A DNA stretch of 64,000 nt. Origin: Chloroflexota bacterium (GTDB lineage Bacteria > Chloroflexota > Anaerolineae > Aggregatilineales > Phototrophicaceae). Position numbers and translations under genes: made by a program. The notes under the pieces were generated by a model. It was not told the DNA's origin. It worked only from the letters and a program-made list of their open reading frames with translations, and did no database searches. Location of the stretch: assembly GCA_016223085.1 (NCBI GenBank), contig JACRPS010000003.1:1-64000 (forward strand), written 5' to 3'. Position 1 is the stretch's first letter; each line of letters starts with the position of its first letter. This document shows positions 15,052 through 23,248 of the stretch, in pieces.

Positions 15052-16976
15052 TGGTGAATCACATGGCCGAACACACGGTCACCTTTGACACCGCTCCTCA
15101 GCCCATCCACGTACCAACCGGCACGCTGCTGGTCGAAGCGGCTCGTCTTGCGGGCGTGGACATTCACCAACCCTGCGGCGGGCAGGGACGATGCGGGCGC
15201 TGCGCGGTAGTGGTGCGAGAAGGAACGGTGCGCCGCCGCAGCACCCTTCGCCTGTCGGGGGAAGACGTGGCGAACGGGTACGCGCTGGCCTGCCAGTCGG
15301 TTGTCGAGGGGAATGCCTTCATCACCGTACCGCCGCAGGAGGCCATCGAACGGCGGCTGACCACCGATCTGACGGCGGCAGCAGTTGCAGTTCCGGCAGG
15401 TTACAACCCAACACAGGCGCAAACCGTCCAGCGCGTCAGGCTGTCACTGCCGCCGCCGAGCATGGACGACCAGCGCGACGATTGGAGCCGCCTGCAAACA
15501 ACGCTCCGCCAGCAGGCCGGAATCGAACTCATCCGGGCGTCGCTGGCTCAGTTCCAGCAGATCGGGCGCGCGCTGCGTGAAGGCAACTGGCGGGTGACGG
15601 CGGTTCTCGATGCCGACGCCTGGGACTGCCCCGGCTGCCCGGCGCGGCTGATTGATCTCCAGGCCGGTCATTGTCCCGAAGATACGCCCTTGTGGGGTGT
15701 TGCCGTTGACATCGGCACGACGACCGTCACGCTGTGGCTGGTGGATTTGCTCACCGGGCAGGCGCGGGCGCAGGTGGCCGAATACAACCGCCAGATCACA
15801 CGCGGGGAAGACGTGATTTCGCGCATCATCTACGCCGGCAAAAACAATGGCGCTGTTGAACTGCGCGACCTGGTGCTGGAGACGATCAACGGCCTGCTGG
15901 AAACCGCCTGCAAGCGGGTGCAGGCGCAGCCGGCAGACGTGGTGAAAGCGACCATCTCCGGCAACAGTACCATGATACACCTGCTGCTCAAAGTCCCCGC
16001 CGAAAGCATCCGCCTGTCGCCGTTCGTGACTGCCGTCAATGACATCCCGACGCTGACCGCCCGTGAGGTTGGATTGAACATCCACCCCGAAGCGACGATA
16101 GACTGTTTGCCAGGCGTTGCCAGCTACGTCGGCGCGGACATCACCGCCGGGGTGTTGGCATCAGGTCTGGAGGATAGCGACGGGATCACGCTGTTCATTG
16201 ACGTAGGAACGAACGGTGAAATCGTGCTCGGCAGTCGCGATTGGCTTGTCACCTGTGCCTGCTCAGCCGGCCCGGCGTTTGAAGGCAGCGGCGTCGTGAA
16301 CGGCATGCGCGCCACGAAGGGCGCAATCGAAGAAGTCTGGGTGAACGGCGCGACCTTCGAACCAACCTACCGCGTGGTCGGCGGCGGCAAACCGCGCGGG
16401 CTGTGCGGCAGCGGCTTAATTGCCCTGCTGGCGGAAATGTCCCTGACCGGCGTGGTGGACAAAGGCGGAAACATCAACACCGTTTTGCCAACGCCGCGCG
16501 TGCGCCTGGGCGAGCATGGCCCGGAATACGTGGTGGCGTGGGCGGACGAAACCGCGCACGGGCACGACATCACAATTACCCGCGTGGACGTGGATAACTT
16601 GGTGCGCGCGAAGGCCGCGATTTACGCCGGGTTCACCGTGCTGGCGGAGCGTGTCGGTCTGCCGTTAGAAACGGTGGAACGGGTGCTGGTGGGAGGTTCA
16701 TTTGGCAAATACATCAACGTAGAAAAAGCCGTCGAAATCGGCTTGCTGCCGGATAAACCCTGGGACTGCTTTCACTTCCTGGGGAATACCTCGGTGCGCG
16801 GCGCGTACCTGGCGCTGATTGACCGGGAAGCGCGGGCGCGCGTCAAAGCCATCGCCGCCCGTATGACCTATATCGAGTTGTCGGCAGACAACACCTTTTA
16901 CGAAGCCTTTACTTCCGCGCTGTTCCTGCCCCACACCGATCTCTCGCGTTTTCCCAGCGTGCAGGCAGTACCATAA
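15051..16976 (+). CDS. acsV: Reductive activator of the corrinoid protein (ASKHA ATPase with N-terminal 2Fe-2S ferredoxin)
   Basis: RACo-type proteins use ATP to put back Co(II) CFeSP that has lost its active Co(I) state. The 641 residues show a plant-type ferredoxin domain at the N-terminus (PCGGQGRCGRCAVVV plus a later ACQ cysteine), a linker, and an ASKHA ATPase (WGVAVDIGTTTVTLWLVDL; VGADITAGVLASGL; TLFIDVGTNGEIVLG; VGGSFGKYINVEKAVEIGLLP). Two ATGs are possible: 15051, overlapping the acsC stop, and 15063, which has GGTGA five bases upstream; the second would remove only four residues. Position directly after acsC fits the role. The gene name follows the Moorella operon. Confidence 0.92.
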   Translation: MVNHMAEHTVTFDTAPQPIHVPTGTLLVEAARLAGVDIHQPCGGQGRCGRCAVVVREGTVRRRSTLRLSGEDVANGYALACQSVVEGNAFITVPPQEAIERRLTTDLTAAAVAVPAGYNPTQAQTVQRVRLSLPPPSMDDQRDDWSRLQTTLRQQAGIELIRASLAQFQQIGRALREGNWRVTAVLDADAWDCPGCPARLIDLQAGHCPEDTPLWGVAVDIGTTTVTLWLVDLLTGQARAQVAEYNRQITRGEDVISRIIYAGKNNGAVELRDLVLETINGLLETACKRVQAQPADVVKATISGNSTMIHLLLKVPAESIRLSPFVTAVNDIPTLTAREVGLNIHPEATIDCLPGVASYVGADITAGVLASGLEDSDGITLFIDVGTNGEIVLGSRDWLVTCACSAGPAFEGSGVVNGMRATKGAIEEVWVNGATFEPTYRVVGGGKPRGLCGSGLIALLAEMSLTGVVDKGGNINTVLPTPRVRLGEHGPEYVVAWADETAHGHDITITRVDVDNLVRAKAAIYAGFTVLAERVGLPLETVERVLVGGSFGKYINVEKAVEIGLLPDKPWDCFHFLGNTSVRGAYLALIDREARARVKAIAARMTYIELSADNTFYEAFTSALFLPHTDLSRFPSVQAVP

Positions 16977-16986
16977 GGAAAAGACC

Positions 16987-17922
16987 ATGTATATCATTGG
17001 CGAAAATATCCACATTATTTCGGAAAAAGTGAAAGAGGCGCTGAAAGCCCGCGACGCACACTTTTTTCAAAACCTGGCCGTCAAGCAGGTTGAGGCCGGG
17101 GCACAGGCGCTTGACCTGAACCTGGGGCCGCGTAAGGCCGACTGGGAAGAAGTGTTCCCCTGGATGGTGCAGACGGTGGAAGCCGTGGTGGACGTGCCGT
17201 TGAGTTTCGACAGCACCAATATCCTCGGCATCGAGGCCGGGTTGAAGAAAATCACCAAATGCCAACCCATCATCAACTCCACTTCTGCCGAACCGGAACG
17301 GCTGGAGAAAGTGCCGCTGATCGCCAAACAGTACAACGCCCGCCTGATCGCGCTGACGATGGGCGCGAGCGGCATTCCGGTCAGCGCCGACGAGCGTGTC
17401 AATATTGCTATCGAGAAACTCATCCCACGTATGATGGAGATTGATTTCCCGATGAGCGACCTGATTATTGACCCGCTGGTGCTGACGGTGTCCGGCTGCC
17501 AGGAGTACTGCCCGGAACTGGTCGAAGCCATTCGCACCCTGCAATACGCCTGGGAGCCGCCGCCTGCCATTTCGGTGGGGCTATCGAACGTATCCAACGC
17601 GGTCCCTGCCGAAAACCGCCCGATCATCAACCGCACCTACTGCGTCATGCTCATGGGCGCGGGCCTGAAGATGATGATCGCCAACCCGCTGGACGAGCCG
17701 CTCAAGGAAACCATTCGCATCATCGAAACGCGCGACGACACTACACCGGTAGGCCGGCTGTACCTGAAGCTGCATGATCGCGTCGCCGCGTCGGAGACCC
17801 CGACGATTGAGGATGTTGACATGAGCGACCCGGAACAGGCCGCCATCTGGAAGACGGTGCAGATTTTGCTGAACAAAGTCATTTACGCCGATTCGTATTT
17901 GCAGCAGGAAGCGACGGCTTAA
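16987..17922 (+). CDS. acsE: Methyltetrahydrofolate:corrinoid protein methyltransferase
   Basis: AcsE moves the methyl group from 5-methyl-THF to the cobalt of the CFeSP, linking methyl and carbonyl branches. The protein has the pterin-binding TIM barrel: MYIIGENIHIISEKVKEAL, GAQALDLNLGPRKADWEEVF, VPLSFDSTN, QPIINSTSAEPERLEKVPLI, LIALTMGASGIP, DLIIDPLVLTVSGCQEY, AISVGLSNVSNAVP. The Asp and Asn residues of these motifs bind the pterin. At 311 residues it is longer than the Moorella enzyme (262) because of a C-terminal extension. It follows the activator after 10 bases, with an AAGGAAAAG ribosome site. Confidence 0.94.
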   Translation: MYIIGENIHIISEKVKEALKARDAHFFQNLAVKQVEAGAQALDLNLGPRKADWEEVFPWMVQTVEAVVDVPLSFDSTNILGIEAGLKKITKCQPIINSTSAEPERLEKVPLIAKQYNARLIALTMGASGIPVSADERVNIAIEKLIPRMMEIDFPMSDLIIDPLVLTVSGCQEYCPELVEAIRTLQYAWEPPPAISVGLSNVSNAVPAENRPIINRTYCVMLMGAGLKMMIANPLDEPLKETIRIIETRDDTTPVGRLYLKLHDRVAASETPTIEDVDMSDPEQAAIWKTVQILLNKVIYADSYLQQEATA

Positions 17923-17945
17923 AGATAACACAAGGAGAACGGGTT

Positions 17946-19430
17946 ATGCCTGGCTTTACCCCTGGCCGCCGCTGGCAGCCGCCCTTTTACCCGTTTAAAC
18001 GCGAGCCGTTTCGCCACCGGATGCTGGCACGAGTCGAACGGTGGGTGAAGGGGCCGCTGTGGGGCTGCCGCATGTGCGGCAACTGCCTGTTACAGGAAAC
18101 CGCCTTTATCTGCCCGATGGAATGCCCGAAAGGCGCCCGCAATGGCCCCTGCGGCGGCTCGACTTCCGGGCATTGTTACGTGGACGAAACGCGCCCCTGT
18201 ATCTGGTACAAAATTTACGAACGCTCGTTTGCTTTTGGGCGCGAGCATAAGCTGCTGGAAGTCCTGCCGCCGCTGGACTGGGATAAAGTGGGAACGGAAA
18301 CGTGGGGTGATGTCGTGTTGCAGGCGCGTAAAGTTGGCACGCGCAACGTTGTGAAGGGGATGCTGACCCGCGACGCGGCGCAGCGTGCCCGCACCTGGGA
18401 CTCGGTCTTTCGCCCGGTGCGCCAGCCGGACTGGTGGCAGGGTGACGCGGAGTACCACGCTCCGGCCTACACCGAACCGCTGTCCGAACTGGAACGCCGC
18501 CTGCGCGCCGGGGAATTTGTCGTGACAGCGGAAGTCGCGCCGCCGATCAGCACGGCGACGGGCAAGCTCATCAGTAACATGAATATGGTTAGGCCCTACG
18601 TCGCGGCAGTCAACTTCACCGATAACTCGTCGGCCACGCCGCGTATGTCAAGTTTTGCGTGCAGCACACTGGCCGTTCAACATAACGTCGAGCCGGTGAT
18701 GCAAATCGCCGCGCGCGACCGCACCCGCATGGGGCTGCAATCAGAAGTCATCGGCGCCAGCGCGCTCGGCATTCACAACATCTTGTGCCTGTCCGGCGAT
18801 CACAGCCGGCTGGGGCCGGCCCCGTTAGGGCGCTCCGACATCATTGACCTGGACTCGGTGCAGATGTTGTGGCTGCTGCGCCGGATGCGCGACGAAGGGC
18901 ACTACCTGGATGGCCGCAAACTCAAAGACCCGCCGAAGTTGTTCCTGGGTGCGGCGGCATCACCGTTCGCGTCCGAACCGCGTTTCCAGGCACTGCGCGA
19001 ACACAAGAAGGTGAACGCCGGCGCGCAGTTCTTCCAGACCAATCTGGTCTACGACCCGGACGGGCTGGAAGTCTGGCTGAACGAACTCGCCAAGCGGAAC
19101 ATCCTGGACAAGGTTTTTATCCTGGTGGGTGTCACACCGCTGAAATCGCTGAAGGTGGCCGAGTACATGCACAACGAAGTGCCCGGCGTGTTCATCCCCG
19201 AACCCTTACGGAAACGTTTGGAAGCGGCAGGGGATGGCGCGGCGGAAGAGGGCGTGCAGATCGCACTGGAACTGATTGAAGCGATTAAAGGCAGGCAGGG
19301 CGTGCACGGCATTCACCTGATGGCTGTCGGTTGGGAAGAAATCGTGCCGCGCATCGTCACCGAAGCCGGGCTGCTGCCGCCGGATTTTGTGCAACCGGAA
19401 ACGGTTGAAGCGGTGAAAACTCTCAGTTAA
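17946..19430 (+). CDS. metF: MetV-MetF fusion: methylenetetrahydrofolate reductase with N-terminal cysteine-rich domain
   Basis: Methylene-THF reductase makes the 5-methyl-THF used by AcsE. Residues 1 to about 150 are a cysteine-rich domain (GCRMCGNCLLQETAFICPMECPKGARNGPCGG, then GHCYV and RPCIW) like MetV, which in acetogens is a separate subunit carrying zinc or iron-sulfur clusters. From about residue 185 (FVVTAEVAPPISTATGK) comes the FAD-binding TIM barrel of MetF (VNFTDNSSATPRMSS, HNILCLSGDH, GAQFFQTNLVYD). So one polypeptide holds both parts, in the order V then F. It has an AAGGAGAA site upstream and ends the first block of the operon. Known from family: MetV-containing reductases can use electron donors other than NADH; the partner here may be HdrA, encoded nearby. 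Confidence 0.9.
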   Translation: MPGFTPGRRWQPPFYPFKREPFRHRMLARVERWVKGPLWGCRMCGNCLLQETAFICPMECPKGARNGPCGGSTSGHCYVDETRPCIWYKIYERSFAFGREHKLLEVLPPLDWDKVGTETWGDVVLQARKVGTRNVVKGMLTRDAAQRARTWDSVFRPVRQPDWWQGDAEYHAPAYTEPLSELERRLRAGEFVVTAEVAPPISTATGKLISNMNMVRPYVAAVNFTDNSSATPRMSSFACSTLAVQHNVEPVMQIAARDRTRMGLQSEVIGASALGIHNILCLSGDHSRLGPAPLGRSDIIDLDSVQMLWLLRRMRDEGHYLDGRKLKDPPKLFLGAAASPFASEPRFQALREHKKVNAGAQFFQTNLVYDPDGLEVWLNELAKRNILDKVFILVGVTPLKSLKVAEYMHNEVPGVFIPEPLRKRLEAAGDGAAEEGVQIALELIEAIKGRQGVHGIHLMAVGWEEIVPRIVTEAGLLPPDFVQPETVEAVKTLS

Positions 19431-19641
19431 AGCTGTAGTATAGGGGCGCTCATCCATGCGTCCCACTCCTATCAGGTTAAGGACAAAATGGTTGTCTTGC
19501 TGCGCTTGTGACCCCTCCCCCTAACCCCCTCCCCGAATTCAGGGAGGGGGAAATGAGGGTGAGCGCGCCCTCTCCACCGAATTCGGGGGAGGCCGGGAGG
19601 GGGTCGAAAAAGGTGGTATGTTAATCTGGAGAACCTGAACA
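19431..19641. repeat. Intergenic palindromic and G/C-rich repeat region
   Basis: Ten bases after the metF stop is a worn copy of the TAGGGGCGC...GCGTCCCAC palindrome type (19441-19464). Then 19508-19606 holds two related hairpin units built on CCCCGAATTC and GAATTCGGGGG with AGGGAGGGGG runs, typical of REP-like elements. They may end the upstream transcript or stabilise it. A ribosome site (GGAGAA) for the next gene lies at the right end. Confidence 0.6.
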
Positions 19642-20445
19642 ATGAAACTCGCCATCAGCGGTAAAGGCGGTGTCGGCAAAACCACGTTGACGGCACTGCT
19701 GGCGCAGGTCTACGCCGATGCCGGGCGTGACGTGCTGGCGGTAGACGCCGACCCGGCGCCGTGTCTGGCCGGGGCGCTGGGGTTTCCGCCGGAACTGCGC
19801 GCGCGGCTGCGCCCAATTGCCGAAATGGATAACCTTATCGAAGAACGCACCGGCGCAAAACCGGGCACGGTCGGCGGTTTTTTCACGTTAAACCCCCGCG
19901 TGGACGACCTGCCGGAACGTTTCACCGTGCAGCATCGCGGCGTGCGGCTGCTGGAAATGGGCGGGATCGAAACCGGCGGCTCCGGCTGTATCTGTCCCGA
20001 AAGCGCCATGCTCAAGACGCTGTTCACCCACCTGCTGTTCCGCCCGGACGACATGCTGCTGCTGGATATGTACGCTGGCGTGGAACACCTGGGGCGCGCC
20101 ACCGTTGATTTTGTGGATGCGCTGCTGATCGTGGCCGAACCGACGCGCCGCAGTCTGGGCACAGCGGCGCAGATCAGGACGCTGGCAACCGACATCGGCC
20201 TGACGCGCCTGTGGCTGGTCGGCAACAAGGTGCGGAACGCCGACGAAATCGCGTTCCTGCAATCCGAGTCGCCCGGTGTTCCTCTCCTCGGTATCCTGCC
20301 GGCGCATCAGGCCGTGCAGGACGCCGACCGCCTGGGCGTAGCTGTCTACGATTACGTTCCCGTTTTGCGCCAGGCCGCCGAAAGTATCGCTTCAGCCATC
20401 GTCAGCATTTTGGCTGAACCTTATAACAGGGAGTCTTCATCGTGA
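19642..20445 (+). CDS. cooC: CooC-type nickel-insertion ATPase for CODH (first copy)
   Basis: CooC is a MinD/ParA-type P-loop ATPase that dimerises through metal binding at a CxC motif and helps load nickel into the C-cluster. The 267 residues begin MKLAISGKGGVGKTTLTALLA (deviant Walker A, residues 7-15), followed by LAVDADPAPCLAGALGFP. The metal motif is GSGCICPES. The ATG has a GGAGAA site. The stop overlaps the GTG start of the second copy (GTGA), so both are made together. The two copies are clearly related but not alike, which suggests separate clients such as CODH and ACS. Confidence 0.93.
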   Translation: MKLAISGKGGVGKTTLTALLAQVYADAGRDVLAVDADPAPCLAGALGFPPELRARLRPIAEMDNLIEERTGAKPGTVGGFFTLNPRVDDLPERFTVQHRGVRLLEMGGIETGGSGCICPESAMLKTLFTHLLFRPDDMLLLDMYAGVEHLGRATVDFVDALLIVAEPTRRSLGTAAQIRTLATDIGLTRLWLVGNKVRNADEIAFLQSESPGVPLLGILPAHQAVQDADRLGVAVYDYVPVLRQAAESIASAIVSILAEPYNRESSS

Positions 20446-21230
20446 CCACCACTATCGCGCTGGCGGGCAAAGGCGGCGTTGGCAAGACTACCGTCGCCGC
20501 CATGATAATCAAATACCTCATGCAAACCAAGTCCGGCGCGGTCCTGGCGATTGACGCCGACCCCAGCAGCAACCTGAATATGGTGCTCGGCCTGGCTTTG
20601 GAATGGACGGTAGGCGACATCCGTGAGGATATTCTGGGACAGGTTAAACAATCGCTGACTGCCGGGGGCGCGGCAATGGGTTCGCTGCCCGGCGGCGTGA
20701 ACAAACGGGACTACCTGGATTATCATATCCGGGCGGCGCTGGCCGAAGGGTCGAAATTTGACCTGATCGCTATGGGACGTTCGGAAGGCCCTGGTTGTTA
20801 CTGCGCCGTCAATCACAACCTGCGCGAAGTGATAGACGGTATCAGCCGGAATTACCAGTATGTGGTGATTGACAACGAAGCCGGTCTGGAACACCTTAGC
20901 CGGCGCACCACACGCGATGTCCAGTTTATGCTGGTGGTCAGCGACCCCACCCAGCGCGGCCTGGTAGCCGCCCAACGGGTCGCAGCTTTCCGTCACGAAC
21001 TGGACATTCACATCGAAAAAGCCTATTTGATCTTAAATGGTCTGCGCGGTGGTTCCGTTCCTCCATCCCTTCAATCCTATATGGACTCGATGGATATTCC
21101 CCTGCTTGGTATCATCCCTGACGACGAGCAACTGATGCAGTTTGAGTCGGATGGCCGTCCGCTGGTGGAACTGGATGACGACTCGCCGGTTTACCGGGCG
21201 GTGGCGGCTATGATGCAGCGAATCCTTTAG
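20442..21230 (+). CDS. acsF: CooC/AcsF-type nickel-insertion ATPase (second copy)
   Basis: A 262-residue MinD-type ATPase starting with GTG at 20442 (overlap GTGA with the upstream stop; GGGAG seven bases or so before). The P-loop is GKGGVGKTT (residues 9-17), followed by LAIDADPSSNLNMVLGL, and the CxC motif is GPGCYCAVNHNLR. Family knowledge: AcsF/CooC proteins support nickel insertion into ACS or CODH. Which client each copy serves cannot be decided by reading; the symbol is tentative. Confidence 0.85.
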   Translation: MTTTIALAGKGGVGKTTVAAMIIKYLMQTKSGAVLAIDADPSSNLNMVLGLALEWTVGDIREDILGQVKQSLTAGGAAMGSLPGGVNKRDYLDYHIRAALAEGSKFDLIAMGRSEGPGCYCAVNHNLREVIDGISRNYQYVVIDNEAGLEHLSRRTTRDVQFMLVVSDPTQRGLVAAQRVAAFRHELDIHIEKAYLILNGLRGGSVPPSLQSYMDSMDIPLLGIIPDDEQLMQFESDGRPLVELDDDSPVYRAVAAMMQRIL

Positions 21231-21254
21231 GCATCGCAGACAGAGAGGCAGGCA

Positions 21255-22277
21255 ATGATTATTGGCATCCCTAAAGAACACCGCCGTTTTGAATACCGCG
21301 TCGGTATGACTCCGGCAGGCGTGTCTATTCTGACCGCGCGTGGGCATTCATGTTATGTCGAAACCGGCGCTGGCCTGGGCAGCGGTTTTACTGACGCCGA
21401 GTACGAGCAGGCCGGAGCGCGCATCGCCTATGGCACCGATGAAGTCTTCCGCCGGGCGGATCTCATCCTGAAAGTCCAGCGCCCGACCGAAGAGGAAGTG
21501 AGCTGGCTGCGCGGTGACCAGACAATCATGGCGTTTATGATGCTGGCGAGTGCTTCTGAGAACCGGATTAAGGCGCTGGAAGACAAACATATCACCAGCA
21601 TCGCTTATGAACTGATCGAGGACGAGCGTGGGCGGCTGCCGGTGCTGTATCCGCTGAGTCAGATCGGCGGGCGGATGGCGGCACAAATTGCCGCGCAGTG
21701 TCTGCAAAATGACAACGGCGGTAAGGGCATTCTGCTCGGCGGAGTCGCCAGCGTGCCACCAGCAGATGTGGTCATCGTCGGCGCCGGTGTGGTGGGCACC
21801 AATGCCGCCCATTCGTTTCTGGGCATGGGCGCGCGGGTCATCATGCTCGATCACGACCTGCGCCAGCTACAGGCCATCCAGGAGCGTTTCGGCGGGCAGG
21901 TGACGACAATGGTGTCCCATGACTTTAATCTGGCGCGGGTCTGCAAATTTGCAGACGTGCTGGTTGGGGCTATTCAGGTGCCGGGGCATCGTCCGCCGCG
22001 CATCATCACCCGCGACATGGTGCGCTCGATGCGGCCTCGCTCGGTCATTATTGACATGAGCATTGACCAGGGTGGGTGTGTCGAAACCAGCCGTCCAACA
22101 CAGCATGACGAACCTACGTTTATAGCCGAAGACGTAATTCATTATTGCGTGCCGAACGTGCCGGGTGTCGTCGGGCGGACGGCAACCCACGCCTTCCTGA
22201 ACGCCGCCTGGCCTTACATCCTGCGAGCCGTTGACGAAGGCGTTCAGGCCAGCATTGAATCGCATCCTACACTTTAG
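21255..22277 (+). CDS. ald: Alanine dehydrogenase
   Basis: NAD-dependent Ald interconverts alanine and pyruvate plus ammonia. The 340-residue product starts MIIGIPKEHRRFEYRVGMTP and has the catalytic-domain and Rossmann motifs (VLYPLSQIGGRMAAQ, DVVIVGAGVVGTNAAHSFLGMGARVIMLDHD, VLVGAIQVPGHRPPRIITRDMV, VIIDMSIDQGGCVETSRPT, YCVPNVPGVVGRTAT). It is about 30 residues shorter than usual, mainly at the C-terminus. It sits 24 bases after the second CooC gene with GAGAGGCAGG upstream, so it is in the same transcript. A role in pyruvate/alanine made from acetyl-CoA is an inference. Confidence 0.92.
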   Translation: MIIGIPKEHRRFEYRVGMTPAGVSILTARGHSCYVETGAGLGSGFTDAEYEQAGARIAYGTDEVFRRADLILKVQRPTEEEVSWLRGDQTIMAFMMLASASENRIKALEDKHITSIAYELIEDERGRLPVLYPLSQIGGRMAAQIAAQCLQNDNGGKGILLGGVASVPPADVVIVGAGVVGTNAAHSFLGMGARVIMLDHDLRQLQAIQERFGGQVTTMVSHDFNLARVCKFADVLVGAIQVPGHRPPRIITRDMVRSMRPRSVIIDMSIDQGGCVETSRPTQHDEPTFIAEDVIHYCVPNVPGVVGRTATHAFLNAAWPYILRAVDEGVQASIESHPTL

Positions 22278-22401
22278 CGAGGCGGTCCCGGCCAGAAGAT
22301 TAACCAGAGCGTTACGAGACCATTTCAGGACAATGAGCATTACACACAGCAGACCACCACCCGCCTTTATATCCGTCCAGTGACAAACGGAGAGGATATT
22401 T

Positions 22402-22415
22402 GTGATTTTTTGCAC
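22402..22415 (+). promoter_or_regulatory. Crp/Fnr-type box upstream of hdrC
   Basis: GTGA-TTTTTT-GCAC matches the Crp-family core with one mismatch, and its flanks (GTGATT, CACTTG) match the box at 6715-6728 upstream of the CODH operon. Confidence 0.45.
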
Positions 22416-22469
22416 TTGCTGTTTCGAGTGCACATGGCTCACCATCAAGTTAAATAAACTTTATCAATA

Positions 22470-22502
22470 CTAAATCGTTGTTACATCGCATCGAAGCAGC
22501 GG
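22470..22502 (+). promoter_or_regulatory. Leader motif shared with the CODH operon
   Basis: CTAAATCGT (22470-22478) and CGAAGCAGCGG (22492-22502), then AACCATCCAG; the partner copy lies at 6784-6815. Spacing between the two blocks differs by one base. Confidence 0.45.
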
Positions 22503-22527
22503 CAAACCATCCAGTTTCATCACACCT

Positions 22528-22567
22528 GCTGAAAGTGAGCTTACGCTGCTTTCAGCTTTTGTTTTTT
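22528..22567 (+). terminator. Strong intrinsic terminator in the hdr leader
   Basis: GCTGAAAG (22528-22535) and CTTTCAGC (22549-22556) form a perfect eight-base-pair stem, followed by TTTTGTTTTTT. It lies 250 bases after ald and 75 before hdrC, downstream of the leader motif, so it may be an attenuator rather than the end of the ald transcript. Confidence 0.7.
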
Positions 22568-22628
22568 ACCGGCTGAAACCAAAGGAGAAGCATTTAACCC
22601 CCTGTCACATGCTATCCCTGCATTGCGC

Positions 22629-22637
22629 GGAGGAGGT
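22629..22637 (+). promoter_or_regulatory. Ribosome site fixing the TTG start of hdrC
   Basis: GGAGGAGGT lies five bases before TTG 22643; this strong site supports the unusual start codon. Confidence 0.75.
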
Positions 22638-22642
22638 ATCTC

Positions 22643-23248
22643 TTGACCGACCAGCAATCGTTATCCCTGCGTCGTGATTCTCTATCGCCGCCCCTCCCAA
22701 GTCCTGGCAGCTTCCTCGAAGAAGTGATGGACGCTACCCCTGGCGACTCGCGTCTCCAGATGTGTATCCAGTGTGGCACCTGCGGAGGGTCGTGCCCTTC
22801 GGCAGCCGATATGGATAACACCCCCCGGCAAATCTTTGCCATGATTCGAGCCGACATGCGCGAGGCCGTTCTCCGCAGCAACACACCCTGGTACTGTGTG
22901 TCCTGTTATTACTGCACCGTGCGCTGCCCACAGGAAGTGCACATCACCGACGTGATGTACACGCTCAAAAGCATGGCAATCCGTGACAAACTTTACGACG
23001 ACTCGACGGCCCCCGATTTTTCCCAGACGTTCATTGGCTACATTGAAAATTTCGGTCGCAGTTTTGAATTCGGTTTGGCGACACGCCATAACTTACGACA
23101 TCGCCCCTTCCAGCTTCCTTCGATGGTTCCGATGGGGCTGGGGATGCTCACCAAAGGCCGCATGGATTTAACGCCGCAGCGGATTGACAGGGTGGAGCAG
23201 CTTCAGGCGATTCTCAGCCGCGCCATCGAACTGGAGGTGACGGGATGA
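22643..23248 (+). CDS. hdrC: Heterodisulfide reductase-type subunit C
   Basis: HdrC carries two [4Fe-4S] clusters that pass electrons between HdrA and HdrB. The 201-residue product has the two motifs CIQCGTCGGSCPSA (near residue 41) and CVSCYYCTVRCPQEV (near residue 85). The TTG start is chosen because of the very strong ribosome site. Its stop overlaps the ATG of hdrB by four bases. Since heterodisulfide CoM-S-S-CoB is not expected in a bacterium, the HdrABC here probably acts as a bifurcating or confurcating module with another acceptor. Confidence 0.92.
   Translation: MTDQQSLSLRRDSLSPPLPSPGSFLEEVMDATPGDSRLQMCIQCGTCGGSCPSAADMDNTPRQIFAMIRADMREAVLRSNTPWYCVSCYYCTVRCPQEVHITDVMYTLKSMAIRDKLYDDSTAPDFSQTFIGYIENFGRSFEFGLATRHNLRHRPFQLPSMVPMGLGMLTKGRMDLTPQRIDRVEQLQAILSRAIELEVTG

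Larger units (their letters stand above)
22278..22642. other. Intergenic region: promoter, leader and hairpin of the hdr-mvh operon
   Basis: No gene is seen. From 22402 on it resembles the CODH upstream region: Crp-like box, CACCAT followed by an AT-rich stretch, the CTAAATCGT and CGAAGC(A)GCGG leader motif, then a strong hairpin with a T-run. A further inverted pair TGCACT/AGTGCA lies at 22411-22432. Confidence 0.6.

Noticed and set aside
19508-19606. CRISPR-like or tandem repeat
   Set aside because: Only two related hairpin units without regular spacers; REP-like instead.
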